In this document: in pieces, positions 1 through 12,135 of the stretch | Numbering within the stretch: position 1 is the first letter of the stretch | How the letters are laid out: each line of letters starts with the position of its first letter | Origin: Excoecaria cochinchinensis | Lineage: Eukaryota; Streptophyta; Magnoliopsida; Malpighiales; Euphorbiaceae | DNA: 64,000 bases | Direction: 5' to 3' | Assembly (NCBI GenBank): GCA_947683425.1 | Contig: CANTUQ010000043.1 | Location: forward strand, 8,751,501-8,815,500 | Translations under genes and position numbers: made by a program | The notes under the pieces: generated by a model | The model's input: only the letters and a program-made list of their open reading frames with translations | The model's database searches: none | What the model was told of the DNA's origin: nothing

Positions 1-976
1 TGTGCGGTATCTCTGGATACCTATGTGTTTTGTATAATCAACCAATATCTGTGAAATGGTAAGTGATAAAGCAATCACGTTTGCTCCAACAAATATGTAT
101 AAATGAATATTTACAATCTAAGAAATTATATGTGAATAAGGCATGTTATGAAATTGTTCAAAAGTTACGAGTATGTTTGTCTATATGAAGTTTATGTAAA
201 GAATTATTGAAATATTTGATATGCATGTTTTCTATGGTTGAACATTTAGTAAATAAACTTGGCATATGTAGATTTATATGTTTGTTATATGTTTAAATGA
301 GAACACAGGTATGTTATGTGTTGTTTACCTACGGAACTTTAGCCTGTGCAATTTTAGTAAGTATATTGGTAAGAAATTCATATGTATATGCTTGTTGTTT
401 TAATGAATACGGTGAATGATGTATTGATTGGTAAGTAAGATAGATAATAAGCATTACGCATGAGATAGATAACTGAATTTAGAAAATGACTTAAGATTAA
501 TTCTTAGATTATTTAAGTATAAAGGTTTTTGTAGAACTACGTGGTTCTGATTCCCTACCATAGGGATACGTAGGAAGCTTGGAATATTTATTTCAAGCCG
601 GAACAAAATCTATAATTCTAAATGTTTTGTTTGGTTTTGATCAATTAATAGATTGAACAAATGAAATGTTTTAAGTAAGTGCAAAAACTGTAATTTTTGC
701 ATGATTTTGGAAATGTTAGTCATGGTGAGAATTTCCAAATTTTACATTTCGATTTGCAAACCGTATTCCTAAACTTCATGAGGTATAACTATTTATATGA
801 TTAATTAATTGAGTCAGGTAAACAATAAGTATGTCTAATGTAATTGTGAATCAAATGTAATACAATATTTTCTGGTTATGGTACATGAATGAATATGCAT
901 ATGAAATTGTTTAAGTTTTTGTATAAAAGTAACGATATGAGTTCACGTTAATTGAAGCCAGTTTCCTTTATGCTTA

Positions 977-979
<3 letters not shown>

Positions 980-1027
<48 letters not shown>

Positions 1028-1037
1028 ATATATATTA
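980..1037. repeat. (TA)n microsatellite
   Basis: About 55 bp of nearly pure TA dinucleotide, with one TC interruption near the right end, lies inside the family A LTR about 65 bp before the double stem-loop. Confidence 0.95.
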
Positions 1038-1101
1038 TTAATTTACAAGTATTTGCTTCGATTACCACTGTGAGTGGCTGCCCATTATTTGTTTTGCCCG
1101 A

Positions 1102-1140
1102 CTAAGCGTTATCGCTTAGCACAGTTTTTTCTCTGTGCAG
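1102..1140 (+). other. Double stem-loop, family A LTR
   Basis: Stem 1 pairs CTAAGCG (1102-1108) with CGCTTAG (1113-1119) across a TTAT loop. Stem 2 pairs GCACAG with CTGTGC across a T-rich loop. The element ends in GCAG|GT, a 3' splice-acceptor-like context. Eleven other copies occur at the matching place in other LTRs of this window. Confidence 0.8.
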
Positions 1141-1465
1141 GTTCGGACATCAGAGTAGCGCAGCGGTCCGCTATGACTTTGGCCAACAAGTCGGTAGAAA
1201 TTTATAGGAAGTTATTATTATTTTCGGAATGTTATTAAGTTTATTTATTAGCATTTGTAATAAGTTGTAATATTCTCTAGTGCGAATGATGGTGTGGCGA
1301 TGATATAGGTTTAGGATGTGCATGTCTTGAGGTTCTGTTTTTAGAAATTTTATTCTTTCGTCTTTTATTTTGTTAAGTAAGTGTCTCATTCGGTAGCACC
1401 CTTCACTTACGGTAGCTCTCTGTCCTTCATTATGCTATGTCTGGGAGTGGGGGTGTTACAATTAG

Positions 1466-1478
1466 TGGTATCAGAGCT
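1466..1478 (+). other. Primer-binding site, initiator tRNA-Met
   Basis: TGGTATCAGAGCT is complementary to the 3' end of plant initiator methionine tRNA. It begins 5 bp after the LTR end and would prime minus-strand DNA synthesis. Confidence 0.9.
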
Positions 1479-2270
1479 CCGGTTTAGACGGTTCCGGTTG
1501 ACTAGGTGATTCCAAGTGTGTCTGTGTAGTTTAGCGTTGGCCAAAGCGGATGGTTTTGTTTTTAAGGTATGAGTTAGGAATAAGAATTTCCTGATTAGAT
1601 AAAGTGTTTAGTTAATTGATTGGCTCGGTAGATCCCGATCTACCTGTTCTGTATTATTATGTGTTTATGTGTGAATTTGGGATGTGTTTGTTGGATGAGT
1701 TATCAGAGATTTTGTTAGAAATTTTGTTTGATACTAGGTGTTTAAAGAGAAGGTTCTGTAGGAGTTTTTGAAGTGTATTAGTAAGTGGTTACCTTATGAG
1801 AATGGATGTTTTGGTATTTTGAGATAGAGGAGTACCTGGATTTTGTAAGGTTGTGGTGATGCTTTGTATGCCTGTCAGCTACCTCCAGAAAATTGTTTAA
1901 ATAAAAGCGTGTTGAACCATGGGGATGGGAAAAGTAAACATTATGACATCAACTGCATTTCTACATCATCTTGCATACATAAACCATCACATCCTCATTT
2001 CATCATTATCTTTTGATCGCACCTGAGAAGCATTTACATATGTGTTTTGATTTAGATAAAGCTGGTAGGGTGTACGTTGAGTATTTGATATCAAGTTTCT
2101 GTGTGATTTAAGAGCATAGCATTCGTTAAGGAGAATGTACTGTGTTTATAGTTAGAGCAGAATAGAAAGAGTATAATGGAATCTTGTGCTAATAAATGTG
2201 AAAGGATTTTTTGAACAAGGTACGAGTATCGTTAGTAAGGAAAGTAGCATGTGTTCAAGATGTATCTGGA

Positions 2271-2590
2271 AGTATTAAGGAATAGTGTAACAAGATATTG
2301 TCAGTTAAATGATTTATATGCGAGGTGTATGTGCTTTGGTTTTCCGATTGGCGGTTAGGTAATGATTATTTCAATAAGTGTGATTGGTTTAAGCGTAAGA
2401 TAATGAAAAGAGAATTATGGGTTTTCTTGAAGTATTAAGGAATAGTGTAACAAGATATTGTCAGTTAAAGGATTTATATGCGAAGTGTATGTGCTTTGGT
2501 TTTCTGATTGGCCATTAGGTAATGATTATTCCGATGAGGGTGATTGGTTTGAGCGTAAGATAATGAAAAGCGAATTATGGGTTTTTTTTT
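2271..2590. repeat. 160-bp direct tandem duplication
   Basis: The block beginning AGTATTAAGGAATAGTGTAA at 2271 recurs at 2431. The two abutting copies differ at roughly a dozen positions, so the duplication is not recent. It has no coding frame. Confidence 0.9.
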
Positions 2591-2854
2591 AAATCAATTT
2601 TATGAGTTTTGGTTTAGTTATGGACAAGAAAAAGTTATGATTTCTATAGTTTTTCGAATTTAAAAGAAGTGATGTGAAAGTGTAGTGATGATAATAAGTA
2701 ATAGCAAGTAAGTATATAAAAAGTACGGTGTATTGAAACAAGTGAAATGGATGTATTATAATTGTAGAACGTAAGTGTTATATGATGATATGGAAATCAT
2801 CAGTGTAAATGATAGGGAATTAGAGTGCAGTGTTGGGATTTTTCTGATATAAGT

Positions 2855-2891
2855 GAATTTCGAGAACAAAATTCTTTTAGGAGGGAAGAGT
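2855..2891 (+). other. Pre-PPT motif and polypurine tract, family A
   Basis: AATTTCGAGAACAAAATTC precedes the purine run GGAGGGAAGAG that abuts the 3' LTR start. The same motif precedes the 3' LTR in families C, F and I. In autonomous chromovirus-type elements it covers the last codons of pol. Here it survives without pol, which suggests a role in plus-strand priming. Confidence 0.8.
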
Positions 2892-4725
2892 TGTCAAACC
2901 CGAAATGTACCCTAGAAGGATTGGGTGTATTGAGGATAAGTAGTTACCAAAGTTGTGCAAGTTGAAGTGTTGGTATGCTAAATGGACAATTTAATAATTA
3001 ATGTCAAAGTTTCAACATGTGTGACCAATAGTAAATTATATAGATGGAATTAGGACTTGAATGGATAAAGAATTAATTAGTGGGCCAATGTGAAAGATTA
3101 GTAAATTATGAATATCTATTTGTGGGTTATATGCATGATTTGTGGGTTTTGATAGAGTGTGCATGCATAGAGGGAAGTAGTGTATGTGTTAGTGGAGTTA
3201 GTCTTGTGTGTAATGTCATGCATGGGTTTAGGGTGTGAGTGGTCAAGTTCTACCAATTATAAGATGACATGTGGTAAGAATTTAGAGAGGGGTATAATAG
3301 GGCAAAGAAAGAGAAAGGAAGAGCAGAATTTTTGCCCTAGCTCTCTCGTTCTTTCTCCCTCACGCCTTCTTCTCCTTCTCTTCTTCCCTTCCTATTTGCT
3401 CCATCTTGATCCCTCTTCCTTTGCCTGAGTTTGGTGGAAATTGATCAACTCAAAGAGATTGTTTTTGGTAAGTTTTGTTGAGTTCTTTCTTTTCTTCATT
3501 CTTCATTTGTTGTACAGATGTGTTCTTAATCTAGGGTTTTGTGTTTGTGCGATTGATGAGGATTTGGGATGAGAAAGATCTTAAATGAGTTTGGAAGCAA
3601 GAAAGATCATCTAAGGAAGCTTTTAGGAGCAAAAGAGATGAGGTTTGGGATTTTGTTATTTGATTTGGGTTTTGATTTAATATTCTGGAAATTTATGGGG
3701 ATAAATATGTTTGAGTATGTTTAAATGCTATGGGTTTTGACTTACTTGTGTTGATATGCTTTGAATGTGGTATAATGGGTCAAAATGTGTAATTGATTAA
3801 AGGTTGGAAGTAAATTTCTGGCTTTGGTTAAATGAGGGATTTTGATTATGTTTATTGCGTGAAGTAAGTGTATTTATTGGTATAAAAGTTGGGTTTTATG
3901 TTGTTTATGATGATTTGAATGTTTGAGTTGAGTTGTGTTGAATTTTGGCTTAAGTTTGGGGAGTGTATAACATGAATTTTCTGGGTTTTTTATGAGTCAT
4001 ACGGCGGTAAGGAAAGCCTTACTACCATGTGATCGTATTTCTGAGTTGAGTCTTGCTTGCTCGTGGGTTTACATGGGGGTATGGATTTGTCATACCACCG
4101 TGGAAATCTATTCTGTTATGAAGAATTGCTTTGGTGCATTTTTACACAGCGGTAAGGTTTAGTCATACCGCTGTTTAAATGCATTCTATTTCGGATGGGG
4201 TTTTGCTTGGAAGGCTACACGGCGGTAAGGTTTTTCCTTACCACCGTGTGAAAGGCCTTACACGGCGATAAGCTTTGGTCGTACCGCCGTGTAAAAGTCC
4301 CCTGTTTTAAAATTGAGAATTTTTGGAATGTTGTCTTATATGACTAGTTCGAATACGTTGTTACTTTTAATCTTTATCTATTTGAGTTATCATCTAATAA
4401 AAGATATCGAATTGAAACATTTACCACCTCGGGATATGTTTAATTTCTTGTGTGATAAGTATGAGATATTGTTTAATTATTAATATGTAATTAGTCCTAA
4501 CGATATACATGTTTATGAATGTATGAACCCACATGAAAATATAAAATGTTATAAGTATTATATGACGAAGTTAAAATGTATAGCCTGCGTAGTCGGTCAT
4601 GGATAGATAGGCATGCCAATAGAGTTCTGTTAGCTGTAGCCCTTTGTTCTGTTCTGGACCCTGATCAGGTCACCGTTTGGATCCTCGCGATCCCTAATGT
4701 GTACGGATCTTCTTTAAGATCCCCA
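2892..4725 (+). mobile_element. Family A 3' LTR, truncated
   Basis: The LTR starts TGTCAAACCCGAAATG right after the polypurine tract. In order it holds a pyrimidine-rich leader (about 3340-3420), a splice-donor-like GGTAAGTTTTG (3467), an AGGTTTGGGA site (about 3640), a hairpin array (3999-4296), and a block at 4583-4720 (GGCATGCC and GGACCCTGATCAGGTC motifs) homologous to the middle of family C LTRs. Homology stops near 4725, where Tat LTR sequence begins, so its 3' third is missing. Confidence 0.8.
3999..4296 (+). repeat. Array of five hairpins, CACGGCGGTAAGG type
   Basis: Five imperfect inverted repeats of about 31-35 bp each pair a CACGGCGGTAAGG-like arm with a CCTTACCACCGTG-like arm. 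The best is at 4216-4252. They lie at about 3999, 4068, 4146, 4216 and 4258. Stem sequences vary between units, but pairing is largely kept. Confidence 0.85.
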
Positions 4726-4776
4726 AACCGCATGCCGCGTGTACAGCGTGCAACCTCCAGGCAGCATGCCTCGCAC

Positions 4777-4814
4777 GCGAGCTGCGGCCGGCCGCAGGCA
4801 GGCCGCAGCTCGCG
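4777..4814. repeat. GC-rich nested inverted repeat
   Basis: Perfect 14-bp arms CGCGAGCTGCGGCC (4777-4790) and GGCCGCAGCTCGCG (4801-4814) enclose 10 bp. The perfect 16-bp palindrome CTGCGGCCGGCCGCAG overlaps the left arm, so two folds compete. Other Tat LTRs here also have a GC-rich, hairpin-prone block in this zone. Confidence 0.9.
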
Positions 4815-5507
4815 CGCCCCACATGCGAGCCTCCACGCTTTTTTGCCCTGCCCTGTGCCGTTGTTTTCCACCTTCAAAATTGGTCAAATTTCAGGACTGA
4901 AAAATCAGACTTCAGACTGTTTGTTTCATGTTTTTATGTTCTTTTTGAAAATGAGATTAAAAGGGTATTTTGTCTCTTTCCTTTTTGGGAAGACAGAGGA
5001 AGTGAAATGAGTGCTTTCTCTTTATTTCAAAGGGGCTGGTTTTCAAGAACAAAAAAAGAGAAAAGGGTTTTCTCTCTAGAAAAGATGGCAGACGAGGGAG
5101 CAAGAAAAAAAAATGAATTTTCAAGAAGATCTTAGGCATCAATTCTTCTTCTTTCTCTCAAAAGATTTTATTCTTGGTTTGGTTTGAGCAAGGAAAAATA
5201 ATTTCCTTGGGTTGATCATTCCATTAAATTATTTTCTTGGGTTTTTGTGTTAAAAGTTTATTCTTTCTCAAATATTTTTGGTGTTTTGCCACCACAAAAT
5301 CGATAAGGAGGACGGATTAAGACATCATTCTCCATTCTATATATTCTGAGGGTAAACATTCTTGGATCCATTCTCATTTAATTTTGTTTATCATTAACGT
5401 TGTTAATATTGTTATTTTTTTTTTGTTATTATTACTATGTTTATCATCTATTTCTAGCATTTTTAATTGTTTTGCCACTGTTGATATGTTCTTTGTGGTT
5501 TTGATTG

Positions 5508-5508
5508 G

Positions 5509-5566
<58 letters not shown>

Positions 5567-5620
5567 TGCCATCGTCATCGCTATTATTATTATTATTATT
5601 AATATTAATATTAATATTAA

Positions 5621-5669
<49 letters not shown>

Positions 5670-5774
5670 CTTTACTGTTGACTTTCCCTTTATATTGTTG
5701 TTATATTTGATATTATTATTATTATATTGTTGTTATATTTGATATTATTATTATTATCATCATGTCATTGTTAC

Positions 5775-5842
<68 letters not shown>

Positions 5843-5855
5843 GTATCCAGTTGCC

Positions 5856-5912
<57 letters not shown>
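5508..5912. repeat. (ATT)n microsatellite clusters
   Basis: Runs of ATT/TTA lie at about 5508-5565, 5581-5669 (with AAT interruptions), 5773-5841 and 5858-5912. They explain the reading frames of poly-Tyr, poly-Leu and poly-Ile here, which are not genes. Tat-3 carries an array at the same LTR position, so it is an inherited part of the LTR. Confidence 0.95.
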
Positions 5913-7180
5913 CTATTGTTGTTATTTTATTACCATTATTATTATTATTCTTAGGCTTTTTCATGACTTATTTTTTATTTCCTTCGAATGTGAATTATTT
6001 GTACATTAAATTAACATGTCTAATTCAATCCATTTTATCTCATGCATTTATGTTGAACATGTTTTGTATTTATTTTGTCTTTATATTTATTTGTTTAATT
6101 TTAGAATTGTTACTAACATTTTTAATGTTATTTCTCGTGTGGGATTTAAATGTGATTTGCCTTGTATGAGCGTTTCCGTGACCACACGAAGGGGCATGAC
6201 GCGTAGGAGGCCGCATCGTTTGGGTGAGACCTTTCCTATTCCCTTTTTGTGTTTGTGTTTGCTTGTAAATAAAATATTTTATTTTATGCACATACAAGAT
6301 AAAAAATCACAAAAATATTTTTATAACTAAATTGGGATTTTTATTAATAAAATCGGGACCAATCTCCCTCATTTTAGCCAAGAAATGAAAAATGTCACAA
6401 ATTAAAATGAAGAAGTTTTCATAAAATGGGATCACTCATCCCGGTTTTCAAACCAACAATCGAACAACTCTTCGATCCCTCTTTAAGTGAGCGTGAAGGA
6501 ACCAATGTTCCTAACCCAAATAAATATCCCAATTTATGTATGTTATTTTTTATATACTTGACTTTATTTGTTTATTTTAAATTTATGTTCATATATATCT
6601 CGTGGGCCCTTGTAATTAATTATTTTTGGGGCAATGTTATTTAGCTTTCATTTTGGGATTGTATTCTGTCCTAATTTCCACTTTAATTCTATTTGGCTTT
6701 CTTTCATTTGGGATTGTATCTTGTCCTAATTTCTCTTATAATTGTGTGCTTGGTGTGTTTATTGTTTTTCTTTATCGCTTTATTTACCGCTTTCTTTACA
6801 GCTTTTGTTTACTGCTTGCAATGCGCTCTTAAATTAAATGCATTAATCGCGTGAAAGGAGAGATAGAATTTTATGAATTTAAAAAATCATTTATAATTAA
6901 CCAAAACATAAATAAGAGTGAAGTTTTTAACACCATCTCTGGTTTAGACCATAGAGGTTAGATGACCTTTTCCAATTTCTCGTAAATTGGGTTGCGACTC
7001 CAAAATACCTCAAAGGTGCCTAAAGGTACCGTGATGCTAGATGAACTCCCCAATGTTCTATTGGGCAGGGATTCCAAGATGTCTCATGGCACCCGAGATC
7101 AAAAGATGCAAACCAATCCCTCGAGCCCTAAAAGCGGGTCTCGTCACGAGGGCCTTTGCTTAGTTCGGCGTGCGTCACAG

Positions 7181-7199
7181 TGGCGACCCCACTGGGGAC
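7181..7199 (+). other. Primer-binding site, tRNA-Arg, Tat-1
   Basis: TGGCGACCCCACTGGGGAC follows the LTR end by one base. It differs at one base from the version at 43729 and matches the 3' end expected of plant tRNA-Arg, the primer known for Ogre/Tat elements. Confidence 0.85.
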
Positions 7200-7659
7200 T
7201 TTGTTACTTTGCTCCGAAAGTGTCTTTGTTAAAATATATAATTAGGTCTTTAAAACTTAAAATTCTACCTCTTTTCGAACATTGCACTGCATCATTTTAG
7301 AGCCTTAGAATTATGCTAGTTTGGTCCCTTATTTTTGTAATGCCCCAAAAATTTCAGTTTTTTTATTTAATACTTTAACGCGCTAAAAATTCGTCAAATG
7401 TTGATTTTAATGCATAAGAGTGGAATTTTTCATTAAAGCTATGTAATTTAACTATTCAAATAATTTTTGATATATGCATGTATGTATGTGTGTAACGTAT
7501 ATTTACATGTAAATGGATGAGGAAATATTATACCAAGGATAAAATGATAAATAGTAATAGATATACAATTAAATAATTTTAACATATGATAATATTTCTT
7601 ATGGTCTAAATTAATTAAATAAGGGAGAGTAAAATAAGCTAGAAATAATGAGATCTATG

Positions 7660-8360
7660 AGAAAAAAAAGAGAATAGAAAGAAAGGCACAAAATCGATGA
7701 GTAGAACAGGGGAAAGAAAAAGAAAGCAGAGACCGAGAGAGACAGAGAGAGAGTGAGGGCGACGGCGGAGCACGGCGGGGGCAGCGAGCGGTAGGCGGCT
7801 GTTGACTGCGAGCAGCGGACTCCTTGCCGTTGTTGGTCACGGCGTCTCTCTCCCCAGCACGTCGTCGTCGTTCATGGAGATCAGAGGGAGAAACGCGAAT
7901 TTTTCAGTAGTTTTCGGCGAGCTCCGATGGCGAGAGACGACACGAGTGGCACCGGAGGACTCTTGGTGAGCAGACGAATCTTTCGGTGGCCGTGGATCGT
8001 CCTCAATCGCCGGCGTCGAGCAGATTGAAGGAGAAGAGAACCGAAGCTTCCTCAACGTTTTTCGGCGAGAGGTGATGCGAACACCACGACTGGACTCACG
8101 GCGGCAAGGCGAAGCTTCCGGTGGCCGTGGATCCCCCTCAATCGCCGGTAACGAGCAGATCGGAGAGGGAGAAAATTGAACCTACCGACGATGATCCCGG
8201 CGAAATGGAGGGCATTTTCGGCGCCTGATCACCGGAAAAGGGACCCCGAGGCGTCGAGCTTCCTCCCGGTGGTTTTGGTGTCTACGGCGGAGCTCCGGCG
8301 AGACTCTGGCGAGGCTCCCGCGACGGTGAAGGGACCAAAAATAGGCAAAAAATTGGTATG
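7660..8360 (+). repeat. GC-rich leader of LTR B with internal duplication
   Basis: A purine-rich stretch (GAGAGAGA near 7735) leads into CGG/CCG-rich sequence that looks unlike its AT-rich surroundings. A roughly 55-bp segment around GGTGGCCGTGGATC recurs with a 135-bp period (7983 and 8118). It lies in the leader position of LTR B. The reading frames here are short, overlap on both strands and match no family I recognise, so I do not call a captured gene. Confidence 0.6.
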
Positions 8361-9653
8361 TGGCCACCAAAATTACCTTTCTAAGTGATTTTTCCATAAG
8401 TAAAATTTATTAAGAGTGATTTTACTAAATGCATTATGTGAAGAAATGTATTTGTGGGATTATTTTTGACAGTAGGGATCGAAAGGTATACTGACATTAA
8501 TTTCTATTAAGCTGATTTTAATGAATACTTATTAAATATGCATGGTTAGACCATTTAAACAAGAACTAAACAAAGGAGACTGAAATAATTGATAGTGCTT
8601 AGAACTAAGTCTTGGCCAATTTATTTATTAATAATTTTTAGTTTAGTCTTGATAAGAAATGAACCATCGAAGCATAAAATGACTAGATGAGCATGAAATG
8701 ATTGATAAATTGTAACAAAATAATTTTGATCGGTGAAAATTTAAGATGAACTAAAATGTTTAAAATGTTTGATGAATAATTTGCTAATGTACAGAGGACT
8801 TTTAGTGTATATATATACAGGTGTCTGAAATATGAATTCATTGTATATCATTTTGTTAGAATAAGTGAAAAGTAATGAAACTAGAATTGAATATACATAA
8901 AAAAAATGATTTAAAAATAGTAGGTAACAATATATCAATATGTTATTCATGAAATTAAAAAGTAAGAGCATAATTTGATTTATTATGTTGTACATAAGGA
9001 ATAACTGATGAGAGAATTAGAAATAAAACTTTAGGAATAGATAGTGTATTTTGACCTAATATGTGTAATTAATAATTAAAGATTTTATTTGATTTAATGC
9101 CATAATAATATTGGTGTAAAACAGTGTAGAAGAACTTGAGGTAATTATGTGATTTTGGGTATGTATATTTTGTTTAAGCAAAATTTATTGTGACACCCCC
9201 ATCGCCGTCCCCGTTGGAAGGACGCCGACGGACGCGCTACACGATGCTCACACATATAGATATACACATGCACAATGCGGAAGCATACATTCATACATAA
9301 CATACATACGGAAATACGGGTGAATTAAAAACTTACCTTACCTGAGGCACAGACTGAACATGCAATAACTCATGCACAAGCAGGCACTAAGCAAAAGCAT
9401 ACACAGAAGCATACATAAGACCAATCAACGGAAGCATAAGCAAAATAATAAAACAAAGGAATAACTAAACATAAAAACATACTAACTATTACATTCCCAG
9501 AAGAAAACTCAAGATCAAAACATAATTAATTACATATACAATACTACAGAATTACAAAAGCTGAAATAGAGAAGCTGAGCAAAATACAGAACTTCTAACT
9601 CCTACGTGGCCGACCTTGCAGAAGCGCGACTCGAACAGAACCAAACCTACCAC

Positions 9654-9694
9654 CTGCACGGAAAGGAAATCCGTGCTAAGCGATAAATGCTTAG
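9654..9694 (-). other. Double stem-loop, C 3' LTR
   Basis: On the minus strand CTAAGCATT pairs loosely with ATCGCTTAG, then CACGG pairs with CCGTG, ending in TGCAG|GTGG. Confidence 0.8.
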
Positions 9695-11739
9695 TGGGGA
9701 GAACACACAAGAGTGTGGACGGCCATTCACAATGGTCGCCGAAGCAAAACACATTCAAATGGCAAATGTGGATATTCATAACATATAAATAATTAGGCTT
9801 GCATAATAAAGGCATTCATTTCAATCCTCACAATCAAACCATAAACTCATGTCCAGGATAGACCAAAACAGACATAATACAATAAACAATACAAGTATCA
9901 TCATGCAGAACTACATACTATATCACATGCATAAACCTACAAGGATATCAAATAATAACATCTTACCGTGCGGAGCCACAAGAGCTTTACACATGCAATT
10001 GACATAACTAAGCACCTATGCAGGAACTGACAACCCAATCATCATGTTGAGAGTGCTAGCTATTTAACATACTACGACATGCCAAACACATACACTAGTC
10101 AAATATCCAAAGGGTAACATTTAGAGCATCACAATACCGCTGCGCAACTCTAAAATATACTAAGCATCATGCAAAAACACTCTGATAGCGGAGACTGAAG
10201 GCATAACCACCTAGTATTACATTCATATCAAAATCATGCAAAAAGTACAATTACATCTTACATACTTACCGTCACCACCAATCTGATTCACATGCTTACA
10301 CACAATAAAACCATACACGAGTCACATACATAAATACGTTGGTCGAATCTCATTCAAGGCATTCAGAAACTTATAACAAATCACATGACAAGTACGGATA
10401 ATCATGTTAACTATAAAATCATGCTGACATAATACAGACATACATGCTGAAGCCCATATTCACATTCATATACATATAAACTGATTTCTGAAATCCTTAT
10501 CATGCTCAAACGGATATTACATTCTTATAGTTATTTCAAAGTAACACAAACCAGCAAAGCACCTGCTGACTCACAATAGTGGATAACGAGTGTACTGATT
10601 AGTACCTTACGGGTACAAGTCAGCCAAAGGGTACCTTACGGGTACGAATCGAAAACCATTTATTTTGTCACAAAAGCATTTTACTGATGGGGGATCTTAA
10701 CCCGATCCAAATACATTAAAAAGGATCACGAGGATCCGTACTGATGGGGGGGTTCGCAAGGAACCAGTCGGGGGACATGATCAGGGTCCAAACGTTCAAA
10801 GGGCGCTGCAGCTACATAAGACTCTATTAGGCATGCCTAACTATCCACTAGACTGACTCTCGCAGGTCATGCATAAAACAATTCATGTTTCGAATCGCAC
10901 AATGAATAAATATATATATACATATATCATGCATAAACAGAGTACAATAGACATATAAATATGCTCATAAAGTTGATCATATCTCATACAATTCCCATTG
11001 CAAAACATAATACAGTCAATATACTCTAACATTTAAACACTGTTCTAAAGCATGCCAAGAATCAGGTAAAGAAGCACTACCATACCAATGATTATCAAAA
11101 CATATCCCAAACATGCGTTTTAGGTGAGGATACTAGTATAAATCATGCATAATCCAAATTACATTTAAACATAACACATTGAGTTCAAAGGCTAAAGCAT
11201 AACAATGCATTCAGACATTAACCATATTATTCAAATACATATAGCATAGCATAATATCAATCATACCTCATTCAAGTCATATTCTGGAGCATGCAATAGG
11301 TCAATCAATCACATTTAGCACTACTCAAATTACTAAAGCATATCAGAAACACATGTGGAATCATATTATGCCAATGATCAATAACGTATAATCTGAATCA
11401 TGGAATGATACAATATTCTAAAACATGGCATGTTATTCTAGATAAGAATCCGATCAAGGACAGGCATAACATAATGCTAAACACAACTAAAATAGGTTAA
11501 CCATTCAGATAAGTAAGATAAGATAGCACACAGTAGAGGAAAAAGCCATAATAGCCTTGAAAGTCATTTTATAATAAACCAGTCACGGGGGAACAAATCA
11601 AAACAGTAAAGGTCGTACAAGGTCATACAAGAGCATATAAAAGTATGACATGAGTAAAACAGTACAAGAAGTCCATACAGAATAAATAGGAAATTCATTT
11701 TAGTCGAAACTGGGCTAAATCGGAAATAGGGGCTGAAGA

Positions 11740-12135
11740 GGGGTCAGTCACGAGTCATGTCACGTCTCGTGACTGATCTCAAAGAAGGTCACGAGTCGTG
11801 ACCTAGTGTCACGCCTCGTGACCTACAAGAGAGTCACGGGATGTGACTCTATGTCATGCCTGGCCTTTCACAAGAGTCACGAGTCGTGACTCTATGTCAC
11901 GTCTCGTGACATGCCTCTAAGGGAGTCACAGGATGTGACTCTAAGTCACGTCTCCTCACAAGAGTGACGGGACGTGACTCTATGTCACGAGACGTGACTT
12001 GCCCCTCACAAGGCAGTCACGCTTTGCGACTGAGGGTCACGCCTCACAACTTCGTCCAGCCCGCCGAGAAGTCACGCGTTGTGACTGGGAGGCAGAGTCA
12101 CGTGGTGTGACTGAGAGTAACGCCTCGTGACTTGT
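11740..12135 (-). repeat. TCACG/CGTGA palindrome array, C 3' LTR
   Basis: About a dozen short inverted repeats of the form GTCACG-n-CGTGAC lie at irregular 25-45 bp spacing, for example around 11778-11795 and 11875-11912. The CpG within the motif is variably mutated to CA or TG, as expected from decay of methylated cytosine. Confidence 0.9.

Larger units (their letters stand above)
1..1460 (+). mobile_element. Family A 5' LTR, 3' part only
   Basis: This is the 3' part of a Ty3/gypsy-type LTR whose start lies outside the window. It ends in GGGGGTGTTACA at 1449-1460 and is followed at once by an initiator-Met primer-binding site. It holds the double stem-loop at 1102-1140 that is found in the other iMet-primed LTRs here. 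A short inverted repeat around CCCTACCATAGGG lies near 553-566. The rest is AT-rich noncoding LTR with no supported gene. Confidence 0.85.
1461..2891 (+). mobile_element. Family A interior, noncoding
   Basis: This 1.43-kb interior lies between two family A LTRs. It opens with a PBS and closes with a pre-polypurine motif and polypurine tract. I see no ORF of useful length and no gag or pol similarity, so the copy is non-autonomous (LARD-like) or heavily decayed. It contains a 160-bp tandem duplication. Confidence 0.75.
4726..7179 (+). mobile_element. Tat-1 5' LTR, left end missing
   Basis: This LTR of a Tat/Ogre-lineage Ty3 element ends GGCGTGCGTCACA at 7179 and is followed by a tRNA-Arg PBS. 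Its order matches the complete Tat LTRs at 41241 and 60509: a GC-rich inverted-repeat zone, the GAGGGTAAACATTCT motif (about 5350), an ATT microsatellite, a leader, a GTTCT-loop hairpin (about 7045), then the PBS. The usual TGTAGACACTGGGTCC start is absent. It was lost at the junction with family A, so the left boundary is approximate. Confidence 0.8.

Noticed and set aside
5384..6169. Long open frames of poly-Leu, poly-Tyr and poly-Ile
   Set aside because: They are translations of ATT/TTA microsatellites in the Tat-1 LTR. The same happens at 42359-42574.
7660..8400. Possible captured host gene exon in LTR B, given its high GC
   Set aside because: Frames are short and overlap on both strands, there is an internal 135-bp duplication, and the place matches the leader of other LTRs. 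I recognise no protein family.
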